Positions 1 through 11,833 of a DNA stretch of 64,000 bases are shown in pieces. The DNA comes from Malachius bipustulatus. Lineage: Eukaryota; Arthropoda; Insecta; Coleoptera; Melyridae. The first letter of the stretch is position 1, and each line of letters starts with the position of its first letter. A model generated the notes under the pieces. The model did no database searches. It was given only the letters and a program-made list of their open reading frames with translations, and was not told the DNA's origin. Location: the NCBI GenBank assembly GCA_910589415.1, contig OU342630.1, positions 65,840,186-65,904,185 of the forward strand, given 5' to 3'. Both the position numbers and the translations under genes were made by a program.

Positions 1-27
1 GTCAGGTCAGGTCAGGTCAGATCAGGT
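1..27. repeat. Short TCAGG tandem array
   Basis: The window opens with four GTCAG units followed by one ATCAG unit, i.e. (TCAGG)n with one substitution. TCAGG is known as the telomeric repeat of many Coleoptera. Here it lies at the window edge and joins ordinary AT-rich DNA, so it is either a short interstitial copy or the end of a longer array outside the window. It is the only direct taxonomic hint in the sequence besides the transposon families. Confidence 0.8.
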
Positions 28-599
28 CTTCAATCAACGCTGTATTATTAAGGATGAGTAGATATAGGATGATCATTTTTATATGGAATTGTAGGATTAT
101 TACTAAAATCATAAACATTATCAATTATTATTCTATTATATTGAAAAATTTTTAAAATATTTAAAAAAATATATAGGTATCTAGATCATAATTATATTTT
201 ATTATTAGCTAGTAATCACAACATATAAATTGCTAAAAAAATGGTAAAAAAGGGCATTTTACCTACTGGAATAATTGTTTCTTTCACATGTATCTTTTAT
301 TAAATGTAAACGGAGGTTGCTATAGAGAGATGGCGACAAAAATGCCTTGTATCTCCCATGCAAATGGAAAAAAAGCAGACTTTTAAATAGTTCGAGTCCC
401 CTTCTCAAAATTCATCTTGTCAAGCAGGGGCAAGCGCATTGTGATGAGCGGCTGCGGCCTTTTGCCCAGATTTTCCTGAGCGATTTCAAAAACATTCTAC
501 CATTTGGATGAAAATTACTGGAGGGCATCTAAGCAACACTCCCAATTGGGGGAAAACATTTTCTTCCAATTTTATCCTTCGTTAACCTTCAGTATCGGG
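28..599. other. AT-rich stretch, nothing recognised
   Basis: Mostly A/T runs with a slightly GC-richer patch at about 420-480. No coding pattern, terminal repeat or palindrome was seen. Confidence 0.5.
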
Positions 600-905
600 T
601 GAGTCATTAATATATGGTCACCGGGAATATCTCAGAAACTAAAGTGACCCTTAAAAATCGTTGGAAAAAAATAGAAGCCTGGGTTAAAATGTCTGAAATT
701 CAAATGTATTTACGACGATCAAAAGTCTCCATGGAAATGACGTGAATATGTATACAGGGTGATGAAAAATTGGCTATTTAAAAACATTTTCTATTCAGCG
801 TTGGTAATTTATTGGTTATTATTGGAGCTATGAAGTGGGTTCAATTAGCAAACACCAAGAATTTTTGTCGCTTATTACAGTGGTGAAAAACAATTGAAAC
901 TTTAT
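600..905. repeat. Unpaired foldback-type arm
   Basis: TATACAGGGTGATG at 751 is the same terminus used by the long palindromic elements elsewhere in the window. The flanking text (short A/T runs, 'atctcagaaactaaa') resembles their arms. No inverted partner was found nearby, so this looks like a single surviving arm or a broken copy. Confidence 0.4.
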
Positions 906-1906
906 TTCGTGTGATATTCTCAAAAAGGCAATTTTTTAATATAAAAATAGGAATATTATACGACTTAAATAATTATAAATTTATTTCATAAAATATTACT
1001 TACTAAATATTTTACTTAGAATGAATTTTAACGAATGCAAAAAGTACTACAAAATATGAGGTATGTGGTAATTTAAAATAATCAATATCTGTCGAAGAAA
1101 AATACAAATACATATAGGTAAGTATATAAAGACCCCAGATGGAATACTTCCAGGAGTAATAAATAATTCCGATTAATTACAATTTTCAGATACCTACCTA
1201 ATAATAATTAATATAGTTAGCGATTGCAATTAAAATATGAATACATTAATATTAAATAATACGGTTTTCTCAATTCCTAATATAATAATAACTTGAACAA
1301 ACATTTCAGCTTTTTATTACCTCTGAGTGCTGGAACATAACAAATACTTAGAAGTACGAGAATTCTTAAAGTGTCTTAAAATTACAAACGGGGGATACAT
1401 TAAAACTATTTCTTTGATCTGACTCAAACAACATTTCTCCTTTATAACAAGCTGCATAATAAAATAAAGCTTGAGCATGAATAATTACTGCATGGCGGGA
1501 AGAATTAATATTTCAGTCGTTGGGAGAGAGAAGACCGCTGTGTACATTGTTTTTTTTTTTTGTTTTCATTACGAAAACTTACGAAAAGTGTGGTACCTAC
1601 CTCTACTTCACTATGGATTTAAAAAGAGAATGAAGCGCCGAGAAACCAAGCATATTTATTTTAAGCAAACAATAGGAAAATATTTGTAGACTTGTTTGCC
1701 ATATTGTATAGACTTATATAGACTAGAGTCAGTCGCCGAGAGTGTACAAAAAAGGTTTATTGTTATTTTGTAGGTATACCTAGGTACTTAGGTATATTTC
1801 CGAATAGGTTTCGTATTACACTTTTTGTTGTCTATTCCATTGAGTAAGTCCTAGAAAGTAAAGCGAGAGACGTTCGAGTAAGGCTATAATATTTTATTTT
1901 TTAAAC
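906..1906. other. AT-rich stretch, nothing recognised
   Basis: A 72-codon open frame at 1471-1689 has no recognisable domain and low-complexity composition. I see no gene, repeat structure or regulatory cluster here. Confidence 0.5.
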
Positions 1907-2820
1907 TATACAGGGTGTTTGGTAACTGAACAGCCAAAATCGATCATCATATTACATAAAATCATAAAACATAAAAAGGAGAATTTTTTCCAAGATTATG
2001 GCTCGTTTAAGAAATATTTCCGAAAATTTAAAAGTAAGACTGCTAGGAAAATATGTTTTTTTTTCAGTAAATCGAACGTCAAAATATTATACAAATCATA
2101 TTAACTGCCAATATAAAATAACCTTCGTTATTTTATAAAAGCTGGAAGTTTTTATAAAAGCTGAAAAAAGAATAAAAACCGCCAACACAGATAGGAACGA
2201 TGCAGCGACTATGAAGTTTGGATCATCGTGGCTTGGAAGGTAACAGCTGAAGAAAGTGTATACTCAAAAACTTTGAAGTATATACTTTAATTTTTTCCTT
2301 TTAACTTAAAGGGAATGTAGGAAATGCAAAAAAAGGCGGAAAATTTCCAATCGACATTGGAAGTCGTTGGAGCTTTTTTATTTTTCGAGATACGAAGCGT
2401 TAAAGTACAAAAAATTTAATCCACTAGCGCGGAGACCTGTGTATGTCGTTACCTTTTTTAAATAATTTATACGCCACTGACTTTAATGGAAATGTGACAT
2501 ATATGTCACTCTTTCCAAGATACTTCACAATGTACCGTATTGGTGTAAAATTGCAATCTTTCCATGAAAAAACTAGTGGGTTGAGTAGGAAAAGAGTGAA
2601 AATGGCGAATTTCTATAACTTTTTTTTTCGGTAGACAACAATTCTAATAATATCTAACCTCTAATGTTTGAGGTAAAATTTTAATTTCAAAAAAATTTAC
2701 GGATATTCGAAATTTTTTTTACATGTTTTTTTTTCTAAAATTTCAAATTTTCGATTTTCAAAACGCCCCTGTAATTTTTTCAGAACTTCAATGTACCTTG
2801 TGTAAAAAATTGGATTTCAA
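1907..2820. repeat. Foldback-type debris with one TACAGGGTG end
   Basis: TATACAGGGTGTTTGG starts at 1907, and the following sequence has the homopolymer-rich texture of the foldback arms. The segment 2710-2815 matches the reverse complement of 6975-7070 at an estimated 75 percent, around the core 'ttttcgattttcaaa'. This shows that the two loci carry inverted copies of one dispersed repeat. No intact element can be delimited. Confidence 0.45.
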
Positions 2821-3737
2821 CTGAAGACTGAAGATACCATTTACATAGGAAAATTGAAATGAAATTTTCACACTAAGCAACTACGCTATGATATAACCAT
2901 GGAAGATTACAGAAAGCCTAAAAATGGTGAAAATATTCACATGTAATTGAACCGCATAAAAATACACTATTTATGCGATTGTTGCGCAAGAATGTTTTTC
3001 AGTTTTCCGGTCGGAGCTTATGCCCTAGGGTAAGATATTAATTCGTACTGAAAAGTTTCTTTATATCGAATGTGAATAATGTGCCTATCCATGTCTTTGG
3101 CTACCTTTTTTTGAAGATAATCTTGCCCTCGTTGAAAAGCTTTTTGAGTGGCTGTGCTTTTTATGCTTTTAAATTTGTGCTTTTTATGGCAGCGTGGTTT
3201 GATTTGAGCCAACGAACGCGAAAAAGCTAAACTCGCCTTCAGTAATTAATCGCCCTTGAGCAGTGTCTTGCGGAAAAATTCATAAAAAATTAACAAAGTA
3301 TGCTAGCAAAAAAGTGAAATACGCTCCATGATAGATCTATGAGATTATATTTCGTTTTTATTTTGTTTTAAAGTTTTTTTTTTTTGTAATATAAGTATTT
3401 TTCAATTAAATCTTATACAAAAAAATTATAGTAGGTTAGATTTTTTTCATGTCTAAAATATTAAGTCACTTTTCAGGAACGAACTCTTTAATATCGTATG
3501 GTCTACCATTTAACTACGTGCGTTTTAAGGAATTTTTCATAATAAAAACATGCTTTCATTAACCTGTGGGGCTTTTCTTGTAGTTTGAAATGTTACAAAA
3601 TATTTTTGGGGTAGTTTTTACATTTTATCTCCCACAGCTACCCCTTCAGGAATATTTTTGGGCGATACAGAGTTGGGTCAAGAAATTTGTTTGTTGACCT
3701 AATGCCTCAGTTGGGCGAAAAACGATATTTGAGGGCT
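2821..3737. other. AT-rich stretch, nothing recognised
   Basis: Contains a lysine-rich 64-codon open frame on the minus strand (3018-3212) that matches no family I know. Text around 3650-3720 has the style of foldback arms but no TACAGGGTG terminus. Confidence 0.45.
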
Positions 3738-3878
3738 GGATGATTAATAAAACACTAATGTTTTTAAAAATTCTACGTCTGAAGATGCTATTTTTAAAAG
3801 TAGCGAAACACGTGTAACGTTTATATTTCCATCAATATAGTAGAATTTTTTTAAACATTAATGTTTTATTAATCATCC
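3738..3878. repeat. Hairpin MITE-like inverted repeat, 141 bp
   Basis: The arms GGATGATTAATAAAA and TTTTATTAATCATCC are exact reverse complements and extend about 38 bp with few mismatches. The loop holds a second short hairpin around 'gatgctatttttaaaagtagc' followed by 'gaaacacgtg'. The length and fold fit a small non-autonomous element or a hairpin RNA locus. No coding content. Confidence 0.6.
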
Positions 3879-4789
3879 ATCAGTATGCAGAGATTTTACA
3901 AAGTAAGGGTTGAAAACATAAATTTTATGATATTTGAATAACATAACTGGCCTTGTAAGAAATACCTGCGTGGCCGTTTCCATTTATGTAGCAGTGTTGC
4001 CAGATTTATTTTGAGTAACTGATACTTCGGAACTAAAGAGTGGCTATTCATATTTATATAATTTTTAGACGACTTTTATCGGTAAGTGAACTATAAAATT
4101 TGTAAAATTGAACAAAACGGATTTTTTAAGTCAGCTCCTCAGTTAAAGATAGACAAACATCTTTTCTTGCTTGCAAAAAAAATCTGTAACAAGGTACTCT
4201 ACGATTTTGGAGATACGTTTAGGCTTAATGCACTTAAATAAGAGATTAGAGATTCATCTATTTCATTACGACTAGTTTATAAAGAATGTAGGTATATTAT
4301 GGTCCGGCCAATTAATAGGTAGTTTATTTTCACTTAAAAATTGATAATTATGCTTGATACTATTATCATAATATTCCCTAAACTATTTATGCTTCCACCT
4401 TTTATTAGACCGGTAAAAAGGTCTTGTCAAATTTTTTGTAGTAAGTATATCGCCTATTATTTCAGTATCTTAATGAAATTACGGTCATTAAATCAATATC
4501 TCTGCATGCACAGTTAAACCATTACATTACCATACAAAAAATAATCTCTTCAATCAGCCAGCATGGAATGGCTCTATTAATCATACTGTAGACTGTAGTA
4601 AAGTTTCGGTTATCTGTCCGTGAGGGAAAAACCTTCATCTATCTATACAGTCATCCCATTAAAGGATCGCAGCTTTATTATTCGTGTGGTCGCTAGACTA
4701 ACTTAGAATTCTGCGGAATGAAAGAAGGATAGAACTAAAATGCTAAAAATTCCGTTCTGTATATTTTATTATACATTATAGGGCCGTAA
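3879..4789. other. AT-rich stretch, nothing recognised
   Basis: No palindrome, coding pattern or clear promoter was seen. The text 'cagtgttgccag' near 3992 recurs in variant form inside the palindrome at 21541-21820 and near 61672, so it may be old repeat debris. Confidence 0.45.
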
Positions 4790-4857
4790 TGCGTCGTTAT
4801 ACACGCAACTCACATGTCGTGGTCAATGTGTTATCGTTTATATACAGCCAACCTTAC

Positions 4858-4950
4858 CTGGGTCGCCTGTTACCTTCCCCTGAACTCCGGGCTTGACTCA
4901 TCTGAGATACGCACTCTCCCTTATGATTCATTGTCCGAAGCGTGAACCCT
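4858..4950 (-). other. Candidate first coding exon, minus strand
   Basis: A GC-richer patch read on the minus strand has an ATG at 4931-4929 in a fair context (GGACAATGA), an open frame of 24 codons rich in Ser, Arg and Gly, and ends at 4858 with a strong donor (CCCAG, then GTAAGG). An AG at about 4951 preceded by pyrimidines could be the acceptor. An in-frame TAA lies just upstream of the ATG, as expected for an exon carrying a start codon. I recognise no protein. Alternatively this is a noncoding conserved element with a chance donor. Confidence 0.25.
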
Positions 4951-4959
4951 AAGGAACCC

Positions 4960-6071
4960 CAAATTTAATCCAGGAATGATAAATTAAAAGGATTGCACAG
5001 GGTGTATTCATATTTCAATGAATTATAATCCATGCTATGAGGGAGGTGTTACGTTTGAATTTATTTCCCATTTTGTCGCTTATATGTTGCTACATAGGAA
5101 CACCTACTAATAGTTTAATAGGGGGGAATGCGATGCTTACACTTACAGTATGTCCCATAATTATACAGACAAATTTATGATAATTGCAACAGACATTAAA
5201 TAAAAAGTTGTTGCCAATAAATAAAATCGTGACTGACGAGGGTACAAGGTTGAATAACATTCTTTATTTTTTTATTTTATTACCTGGCTAGAAATTTAAT
5301 CGCTTCAAAGCAATTTTAATATAAAAAAATAGATAAGTATCGGCAGATATAAACAATAAATATAAACGGTTGAATGGATTCTTCTAGAGGAAAGCCAAAA
5401 AGAAATATCAACATTGGCTGTCCCACTATGTATATACATTTGAAGCTTCAATTATCTTGTCTTCCTCTCCAATTATGAAATTTAGTTTTTTGCAATTCTA
5501 CAAAAAAAGAGTTTGAGTTCGCAGTTCTAGATTTCACACAGCATTCTGTGAAAAAAGCTGGATTTGTCTCAACCTTCAGCACCTTTATTACTCTCCGAGA
5601 CATAAAAATGTAATACGTCTTATGAATATAATGATAAGATATAATAAGATATTGTAAAACCCGAAGCTAAATAAATAATTGAAGTCGTCACGACACCAAT
5701 TATCATATACACATACAGGTTTGCTTGAATATTGATACGAACAGAAGGAACAGACTCAGGTTAAAAAATGGCAAAGAGTTGAGAAAAGAAAGCTATACAA
5801 CCTTCTTGCGCATCGATTGCGTAGCAATAGTGTACTTTTGAGCGATTGAATAATGAATACTTGCTGGCCAAATAGCTGGTAAAAGCGAAAGGCATAAACC
5901 CTAAAGAAGAAAAAGAGTTATGAATATTTTCGTCATTTTTGAAATTGGCTTGCTGAAATTTTTCATGGTCATATCATATTCGCGTAGGTAGTTGTTTTAT
6001 TGTGAAAATTTCAATACCAATTCCTTTGAAAACGGGATATAAAATGGATATAGCAATTTTGCCTCTTGACC
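4960..6071. other. AT-rich stretch, nothing recognised
   Basis: A CAGGGTGTATTC at about 4999 may be a worn foldback terminus. Otherwise no gene or repeat could be supported. Confidence 0.45.
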
Positions 6072-6934
6072 TATACAGGGTGTCCCAGACTTAATTGACC
6101 AGGCCATATCTCATATACAGGTTGAGATAATCGAGCCGAATAAAAGGCATATTATTATAATTTTTCAAGCTGTATAACATGACAGCATGAAAACAACCCC
6201 CACTCCAACATCCCCTAAGTTGCAGCCCCCACCCTTAAAAAAATGAATAGCACCCTGTATATATTTTTGTATATTCAAAACCAGTATTCGATTCTCTATT
6301 CAGATGATTTTTCAGATTCAAAATTGGTTCAGAAATAACCAAGAAAAAGTTCATCAAGGTGGTCATGACTTTTTATCTTAACTTTACCTGAATGACTTTA
6401 GCTGCCAAAATTTATCAATATTTTGGTCATAGTTTTTAATTAGCAGGTCACAGTCATCATTAAGGTTCATGATAAAGTGCTTTATCTCTTGTTTTATTTT
6501 TTAAAATTTCCCAACAAATCAGAATTATCAAATAAATTGTTTGGACTTTAATTATAATAATAACTATCACCTGCCTGTTAAAAACTATGAATAAATTTTG
6601 ACAGCAAAAGTCATCCAGAGAAAGTTAAGATAAAAAGTCATGACCACCTTGATGATCTTTTTCTTGGTTATTTCTAAACCAATTTTGAATCTGAAAAATC
6701 ATCTGAATAGAGAATCGAATACTGGTTTTGAATATACAAAAATATATACAGGGTGCTATTCATTTTTTTAAGGGTGGGGGCTGTAACTTAGGGGATGTTG
6801 GAGTGGGGGTTGTTTTCATGCTGTCATGTTATACAGCTTGAAAAATTATAATAATATGCCTTTTATTCGGCTCGATTATCTCAACCTGTATATGAGATAT
6901 GGCCTGGTCAATTAAGTCTGGGACACCCTGTATA
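6072..6934. mobile_element. Young foldback (palindromic) element, TACAGGGTG ends
   Basis: Two inverted arms (about 6072-6460 and 6548-6934) match base for base over long stretches around a short AT-rich spacer. The termini are TATACAGGGTGTCCC and its complement. The TA palindrome at each end is compatible with insertion at TA, which is inference. Each arm carries a second CACCCTGTATATA motif about 180 bp inside (6251 and 6750). There is no open frame, so it is non-autonomous. The close similarity of the arms suggests recent origin or ongoing arm correction. Confidence 0.85.
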
Positions 6935-7267
6935 TGCACGCCACTGGCTAACTGATTTAAAAAATGCATTTTTGTACACTATCTTTAAATTCGACAAAAA
7001 TTACAAGCGCGATTTGAAAATCGAAAATTATAAATTTTAGAAAAATAAACATCATGTAAAAAAGGTATATATCCGCCATTTTTGCAGGTTAAAGCGTTAT
7101 TAGTATAACTGCCTACTGTAAAAAAAATTCCCTACCCACGCTATTGGCTTAGTGGAGTCTAATGGAAAAATTGCCAGTTTTTTACATACTAACGACGTCA
7201 AGTTCGAAAAATGTCCTTCCAACCCTGTTAATTTGATTTCAAAGTTTTTTCCATCTTGCTTATTATG
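6935..7267. repeat. Dispersed repeat fragment
   Basis: The part 6975-7070 is the inverted relative of 2710-2815. The rest is unremarkable apart from a possible worn foldback edge adjoining the preceding element. Confidence 0.4.
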
Positions 7268-8359
7268 CAGGGGTATAATATCAATTTGTCGAAAAATTCA
7301 AATGGCGGCCAAATGGGGACCTACAAGTGAAGTTCACCAATTTGGTGTCCCTGGATATTCGGAATCAGTTGATGATTGTTGCCGCGGTGTTTCCGCTTGT
7401 TGCCGCTGGCATTTCACGTAGTTTGTCACTTTGACAGTTTTTTAATGAATTGTCATCTATGATTTCAAGCAGATAATAATAATTGCAAAATGTTACGTTT
7501 TTAAGAAAAGGGAAGACAAAGTACGCGAAAATTGGACTCAGCTGCAATTTGCGTCCTTTGGAGGAGTTGGGGAGAAGTATTTATATTCTGACACTGGAAA
7601 TTAAATGTGTTCTTCTAAATAAAATCCAGAGAAAACAAAGCCCAACTCCTTGGAAGCCACGCCCTTACAATCATCAAGTCATAGTGCGGTGGTGCACCAT
7701 CCATCTTGTATGTACCATAATCCATCTATTCTCCATCATCATGAATGGAGAGTGAATGTCTTGGAGCAGTAAGAGCATCGAATAAAATTTTCAAATCGAA
7801 TATCCAACCTACCTCTGAATATTGCTGACCAAATATTTACTTACGCTGAATCGTTCTTGGGATTTCCTAAGCTCTATTGCATGTGGATTATCGATGGACC
7901 ACAGATGGCCATTGCGCTAATAGTCTAGCTAATTATCTGTCTACATTATATTTTAGATAAAACGCTGATTTTGACTCATAGGTATTTGCGAAAACTCTCA
8001 CAGAGAGTTGAATAACGATATCTTCTGATGATATTATCGAGCTGCATTTTCAACATTGCCACCACAAAACCAACAATAAATACTATTTGGCCATATTTTA
8101 AGATAGTCTCGCTTTTATAAGAAAATTTTAAAATATTTGATAAATGTAGATCGCAGTTGACAATTAGCTATCAAAGTGACAAACGTCATTAAATATCAAA
8201 AATTTTTGCTACGGTAACAATCACCACCAACTCTTTTCGATTTCTAATCAATTCATCCAGGAACAAAAATTGGTTAACTTCAAACTCATGTTGTTCCCCA
8301 ATGGTGACAGCGAGGACATATTTCTACATTAGAACTTTCGACTTGAAGTAATACCCTCT
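7268..8359. mobile_element. Old, diverged foldback element
   Basis: The left arm (about 7268-7460) and right arm (about 8146-8359) align as reverse complements with many substitutions. Anchors are TTTGTCACTTTGA at both inner ends, TGATTGTT(G/A)CCG, a 'caat-ttggt...cctggat' block, and GGGTAT blocks at the outer ends. The roughly 690-bp interior has two short open frames (7365-7547 minus, 7483-7755 plus) with no recognised domain. It does not share the TACAGGGTG terminus. Confidence 0.55.
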
Positions 8360-11190
8360 ATCCGCTGGTAGATTATCGACCACCCATTATGACTCACGTT
8401 GTATTTTATTTAAGAAGTACTCTTATAGATAGTTGGAGAAATCGCCACTCTATGCGCGAAACGAAGGAAATGGCTGGACATTAATGGAGGCCTTTGATAG
8501 AAACTGAGTCCCTCGATATATCATAGAAACCAGCAGAATGACAAGAAGGCAAAAGTTGATGAGAATATTCTCAGACGATTTTGGAAGGGTAGCAAGGAAA
8601 GCCTTGAGAAAAAGTTCGGACTTTGGCGCATTAGCACTAAGTACAGACTACAGGACCAGATGGAGTTTTTTTTGGAGTACTTGTGTACTTACACAGGAAT
8701 ATGATAGTGAATGCGTCATCTAAATTACAATGCCTCTGTAGATACATCAACCTCAACAAATAATGGAACAAATTATTTTGATTCATTTGTAGATAAATAA
8801 TTGTAGGTAAATCAATCAGTAAAATTATAGTAAAATAAATTTATCTACAAGTGATTTATAAAAAAATAACTTTTTTACATATTTCTTAGTTCATAAATTG
8901 TATATGATTATCATGAAGAGTGCATAAAATAAAAACGAGTGAAATAAAGTGTCGTAGCGGTTCATTATTTAACGCATTTCACGCTAGTCATAGCCTGAAA
9001 TGTATCGACTGATTTGAATAGTCCAATCCCAAAATTGCATTAAAAACATTTGAAAAAATTTGAACATAACGGCGCAAGAAACGTATTATTGGGAAACGTC
9101 ATTATTAATTGACAGATGGGCAGACCTATGTCTTGCTGGAAATCATTTTAATTTCAATAAAACCAGTGGAAAGACTTATACATATTATTTTTGAAAAATA
9201 TTAGATGAGCTTGCCGAGAGCCGAGAGTATGAACCGCTACTCCCACCACAGCCAAAGGCATTTCACGTGTCGTCGTTCTTGCTTCAGTCTGACGTGCTTG
9301 GATTACCTATTCTAACCAAACAGTATGTACAATTATTATTAGATTAACTATTTTTGTGTTGTGACGTTTAGTTACCGAAAATGATCTACTATTGAAGATT
9401 ATTAATGAATGAAATATCTTTGCAACGCAAGAGTTTTCCTTGATAGTTTGAATTTAACCGAGAAACAAATCGAGAGCATAGAGAACATGAGAATGCTCAG
9501 ACGTTTTGATAAAAAAATTTTAACATAAATAAATACGAAACACTTTTCGTATATTTCAGAGACGTGTATTTTTTCAGGAAAGGGTTTATAAATTAACTGT
9601 TACCAAAGATTACCTAAGAAGAATATAGAGCAGTAGGTAGGTAGTTAAAAGATTTAAGACTGTATTGTTATTGAAAATTCTATCCGTGATATGAATAACT
9701 AATGAAGTAATTTCTTGTCCAGACACCTGCTCCGGCTACCATCCTTTGCAGCATAAAAGACTTCTTGCATCTTAGCGTGATTAAGCTTTGTCGTAGCACG
9801 TAGACTGCATCTTTTGTAATCTTCTTCGCGTTTATAATGAGAGAGTACTCCTGGATTTTAAGAATAATTGGCTCCATTAAAATGTTTTTCACTCACAGTC
9901 ACAATTATTAGGCACTGCATGCATATTATTGAAGGGTAAATTTTATTATAAAAATAAAACTCTTCCACTCGTTATATTCGACAGGTATAATATTCCACAA
10001 CATTCGACAGGTACAGGTATGAGTATTTCATGGAACGACCGCTGCCTTTAAAAACAGAGTTAAGCAAAGAAATTCTCAGAAGGATCTAAGCTGAAAATAA
10101 ACTTCCAATCATTTATATTTTTAACCGCAATGAACCTCTCAATAAACATATCTCCTAGTATAATAAAATGGAAGGCTGGTAGCTCTGGTTTCTTAGAGCA
10201 ACTGAAGATAATATGAGTTCTTGATGTTGTGTGTTTATGGCTTCCTGTACTAAACCTGAGCAGGTTAGAACAACTCTTCACATGTAAGACATAATGAGGT
10301 GATCATGTCGTAACCACACATGAAGAATTGGTGCTTTGTCCTTCTAATTTAACAGAAATTAAAATAATTAATTTAACAACGTAATCAAAGTTGAATGACA
10401 TGTCATGTAGGGCTTCGATGGCAATAATTCTATAGCAAGAAAATTTTTCTTAGAAATTAAATACAGCTATAATAATACATTAGAACGAAAATTGTCTGCA
10501 AGCCATACCGCAATACTTGATAAGAACTGTCAGGTGACCGTACTAAAAAAAAAAAAACAATTTCGGTGAAGCGGCACACAATAAAATTATTCTCGTACTG
10601 CATTTTAGGGGCGTAAATTATAATTCATTTTTTTTTATTTCCAACCCAAAATTCCTCCATTTTAAACACGTAGGTATTATCTTTGTTGGAAAATTAAGAA
10701 AAAAAATCTACAGCGGAACTACAATAATAATTGACTCTAAAATTGGGTCTACACTTCCTAACGGTATAACATAATAGCACTGCATATTTCTTAAAGTTGC
10801 AGGGGCGAAAGAGCTTTTTCTGCAACTGCGTGGATGAAATTTGATGTTATACCTGTTGTTAACATGTTAACATGTTTAGTGTAATGATTGGTTCTACAAT
10901 GATATTTTTAAATTTTTACACTTTTTCTAGCATTTCTAGTTTTTTATCCATAGCCTCCATGACGCTAGCGAGCTAGCCATCCATTATTTTCATAAAAGAG
11001 GAGCGTCGAATATCTAAAGACGGGTGATTACTGTCACTCAAGTGAAGTCACAGCCACCATTTCACGATTTAGAGCCGGAAAGCTCAAGTAGATAGTCATC
11101 AAGATGACATTTCATTCGCAATTACTGCCATGGTGTCAACATTTGCGACGTTTTTCAGATCTTATGACTTCATCAGCGTCCTCAAGGACG
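8360..11190. other. AT-rich stretch, nothing recognised
   Basis: Short open frames at 8538, 9680 and 10060 have no recognisable domains. A 12-base direct repeat ATTCGACAGGTA occurs at 9976 and 10002. No promoter, RNA gene or element could be supported. Confidence 0.5.
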
Positions 11191-11833
11191 GTGAGGTCTG
11201 ATATCGCCTGTTTTTAGCAAAGAGATATACGTGTCAGCAGGTGACCCCGTGTCAAAGTTTTGTGGCGCATCGAGGTCGGGATGATTTTTGTGGCGCTCTT
11301 GATTATATGATTTTCCTGTTCGGTTAGCTCGAAAAATATTTTTTAGTCGGTCTGGGCAGTTCAAAGAAAAAAAAATTCTCAGAAAGTTCTGTTAGCTAAA
11401 AAATATTTCTTCGAAAGGTCTGGTTAGCTGCAAAATATTTTTTTAGAAGGTTCGGTTGGATCAATCTTTTTTTTCCGATTAGACAAAAATATATTTCCAG
11501 AAAGTCCGTTTATCTCCAAAATATATTTTTAGAAAGTTCGGTTAGCTCGAAAAGTATTTTATACAAGATCCGGTTAGCTGGAAAAATTTTTTTTAGACGG
11601 TCTGGGCAGCTTAAAAAAAGTTCTTAGATAGTCCCGCTGCTCGAAAATATTTTTTCAAAAGGTCTGGTTGGTTCAGGAATATTTTTTTAGAAGGTCCGGT
11701 TATGACTTTTTTTAGAAATCTAAAAAAAGCAACACCCAAGGAAATGTGAAGTCTGGAATCGCCTGTGTTCAACGCAGAGATACGTTTCTGGAGAGCCCGT
11801 ACAAACCTCACGCACACCGAGGTTGGGATTGTG
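11191..11833. repeat. Degenerate tandem array between direct repeats
   Basis: From about 11315 to 11715 a unit near 40 bp recurs around ten times, with core GGTTAGCTCGAAAAATATT followed by TTAGAAGGTC. The variants are clearly related but far from identical. The array is bracketed by two diverged direct copies of a roughly 85-bp segment (11191-11275 and 11746-11833; both read 'gtga(g/a)gtctg...tatcgcctgt' or close to it, then 'gagata...cgt' and 'cgaggt(c/t)ggga'). The layout suggests a minisatellite that expanded inside a duplicated unit of about 555 bp. No coding content. Confidence 0.65.

Noticed and set aside
385..405. TTCGAGTCCCC resembling a tRNA or SINE B box
   Set aside because: No matching A box or cloverleaf stems were found at the proper distance.
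3018..3212. Lysine-rich minus-strand frame as a small basic protein
   Set aside because: No known motif, no start context or promoter, and it lies in repeat-like DNA.
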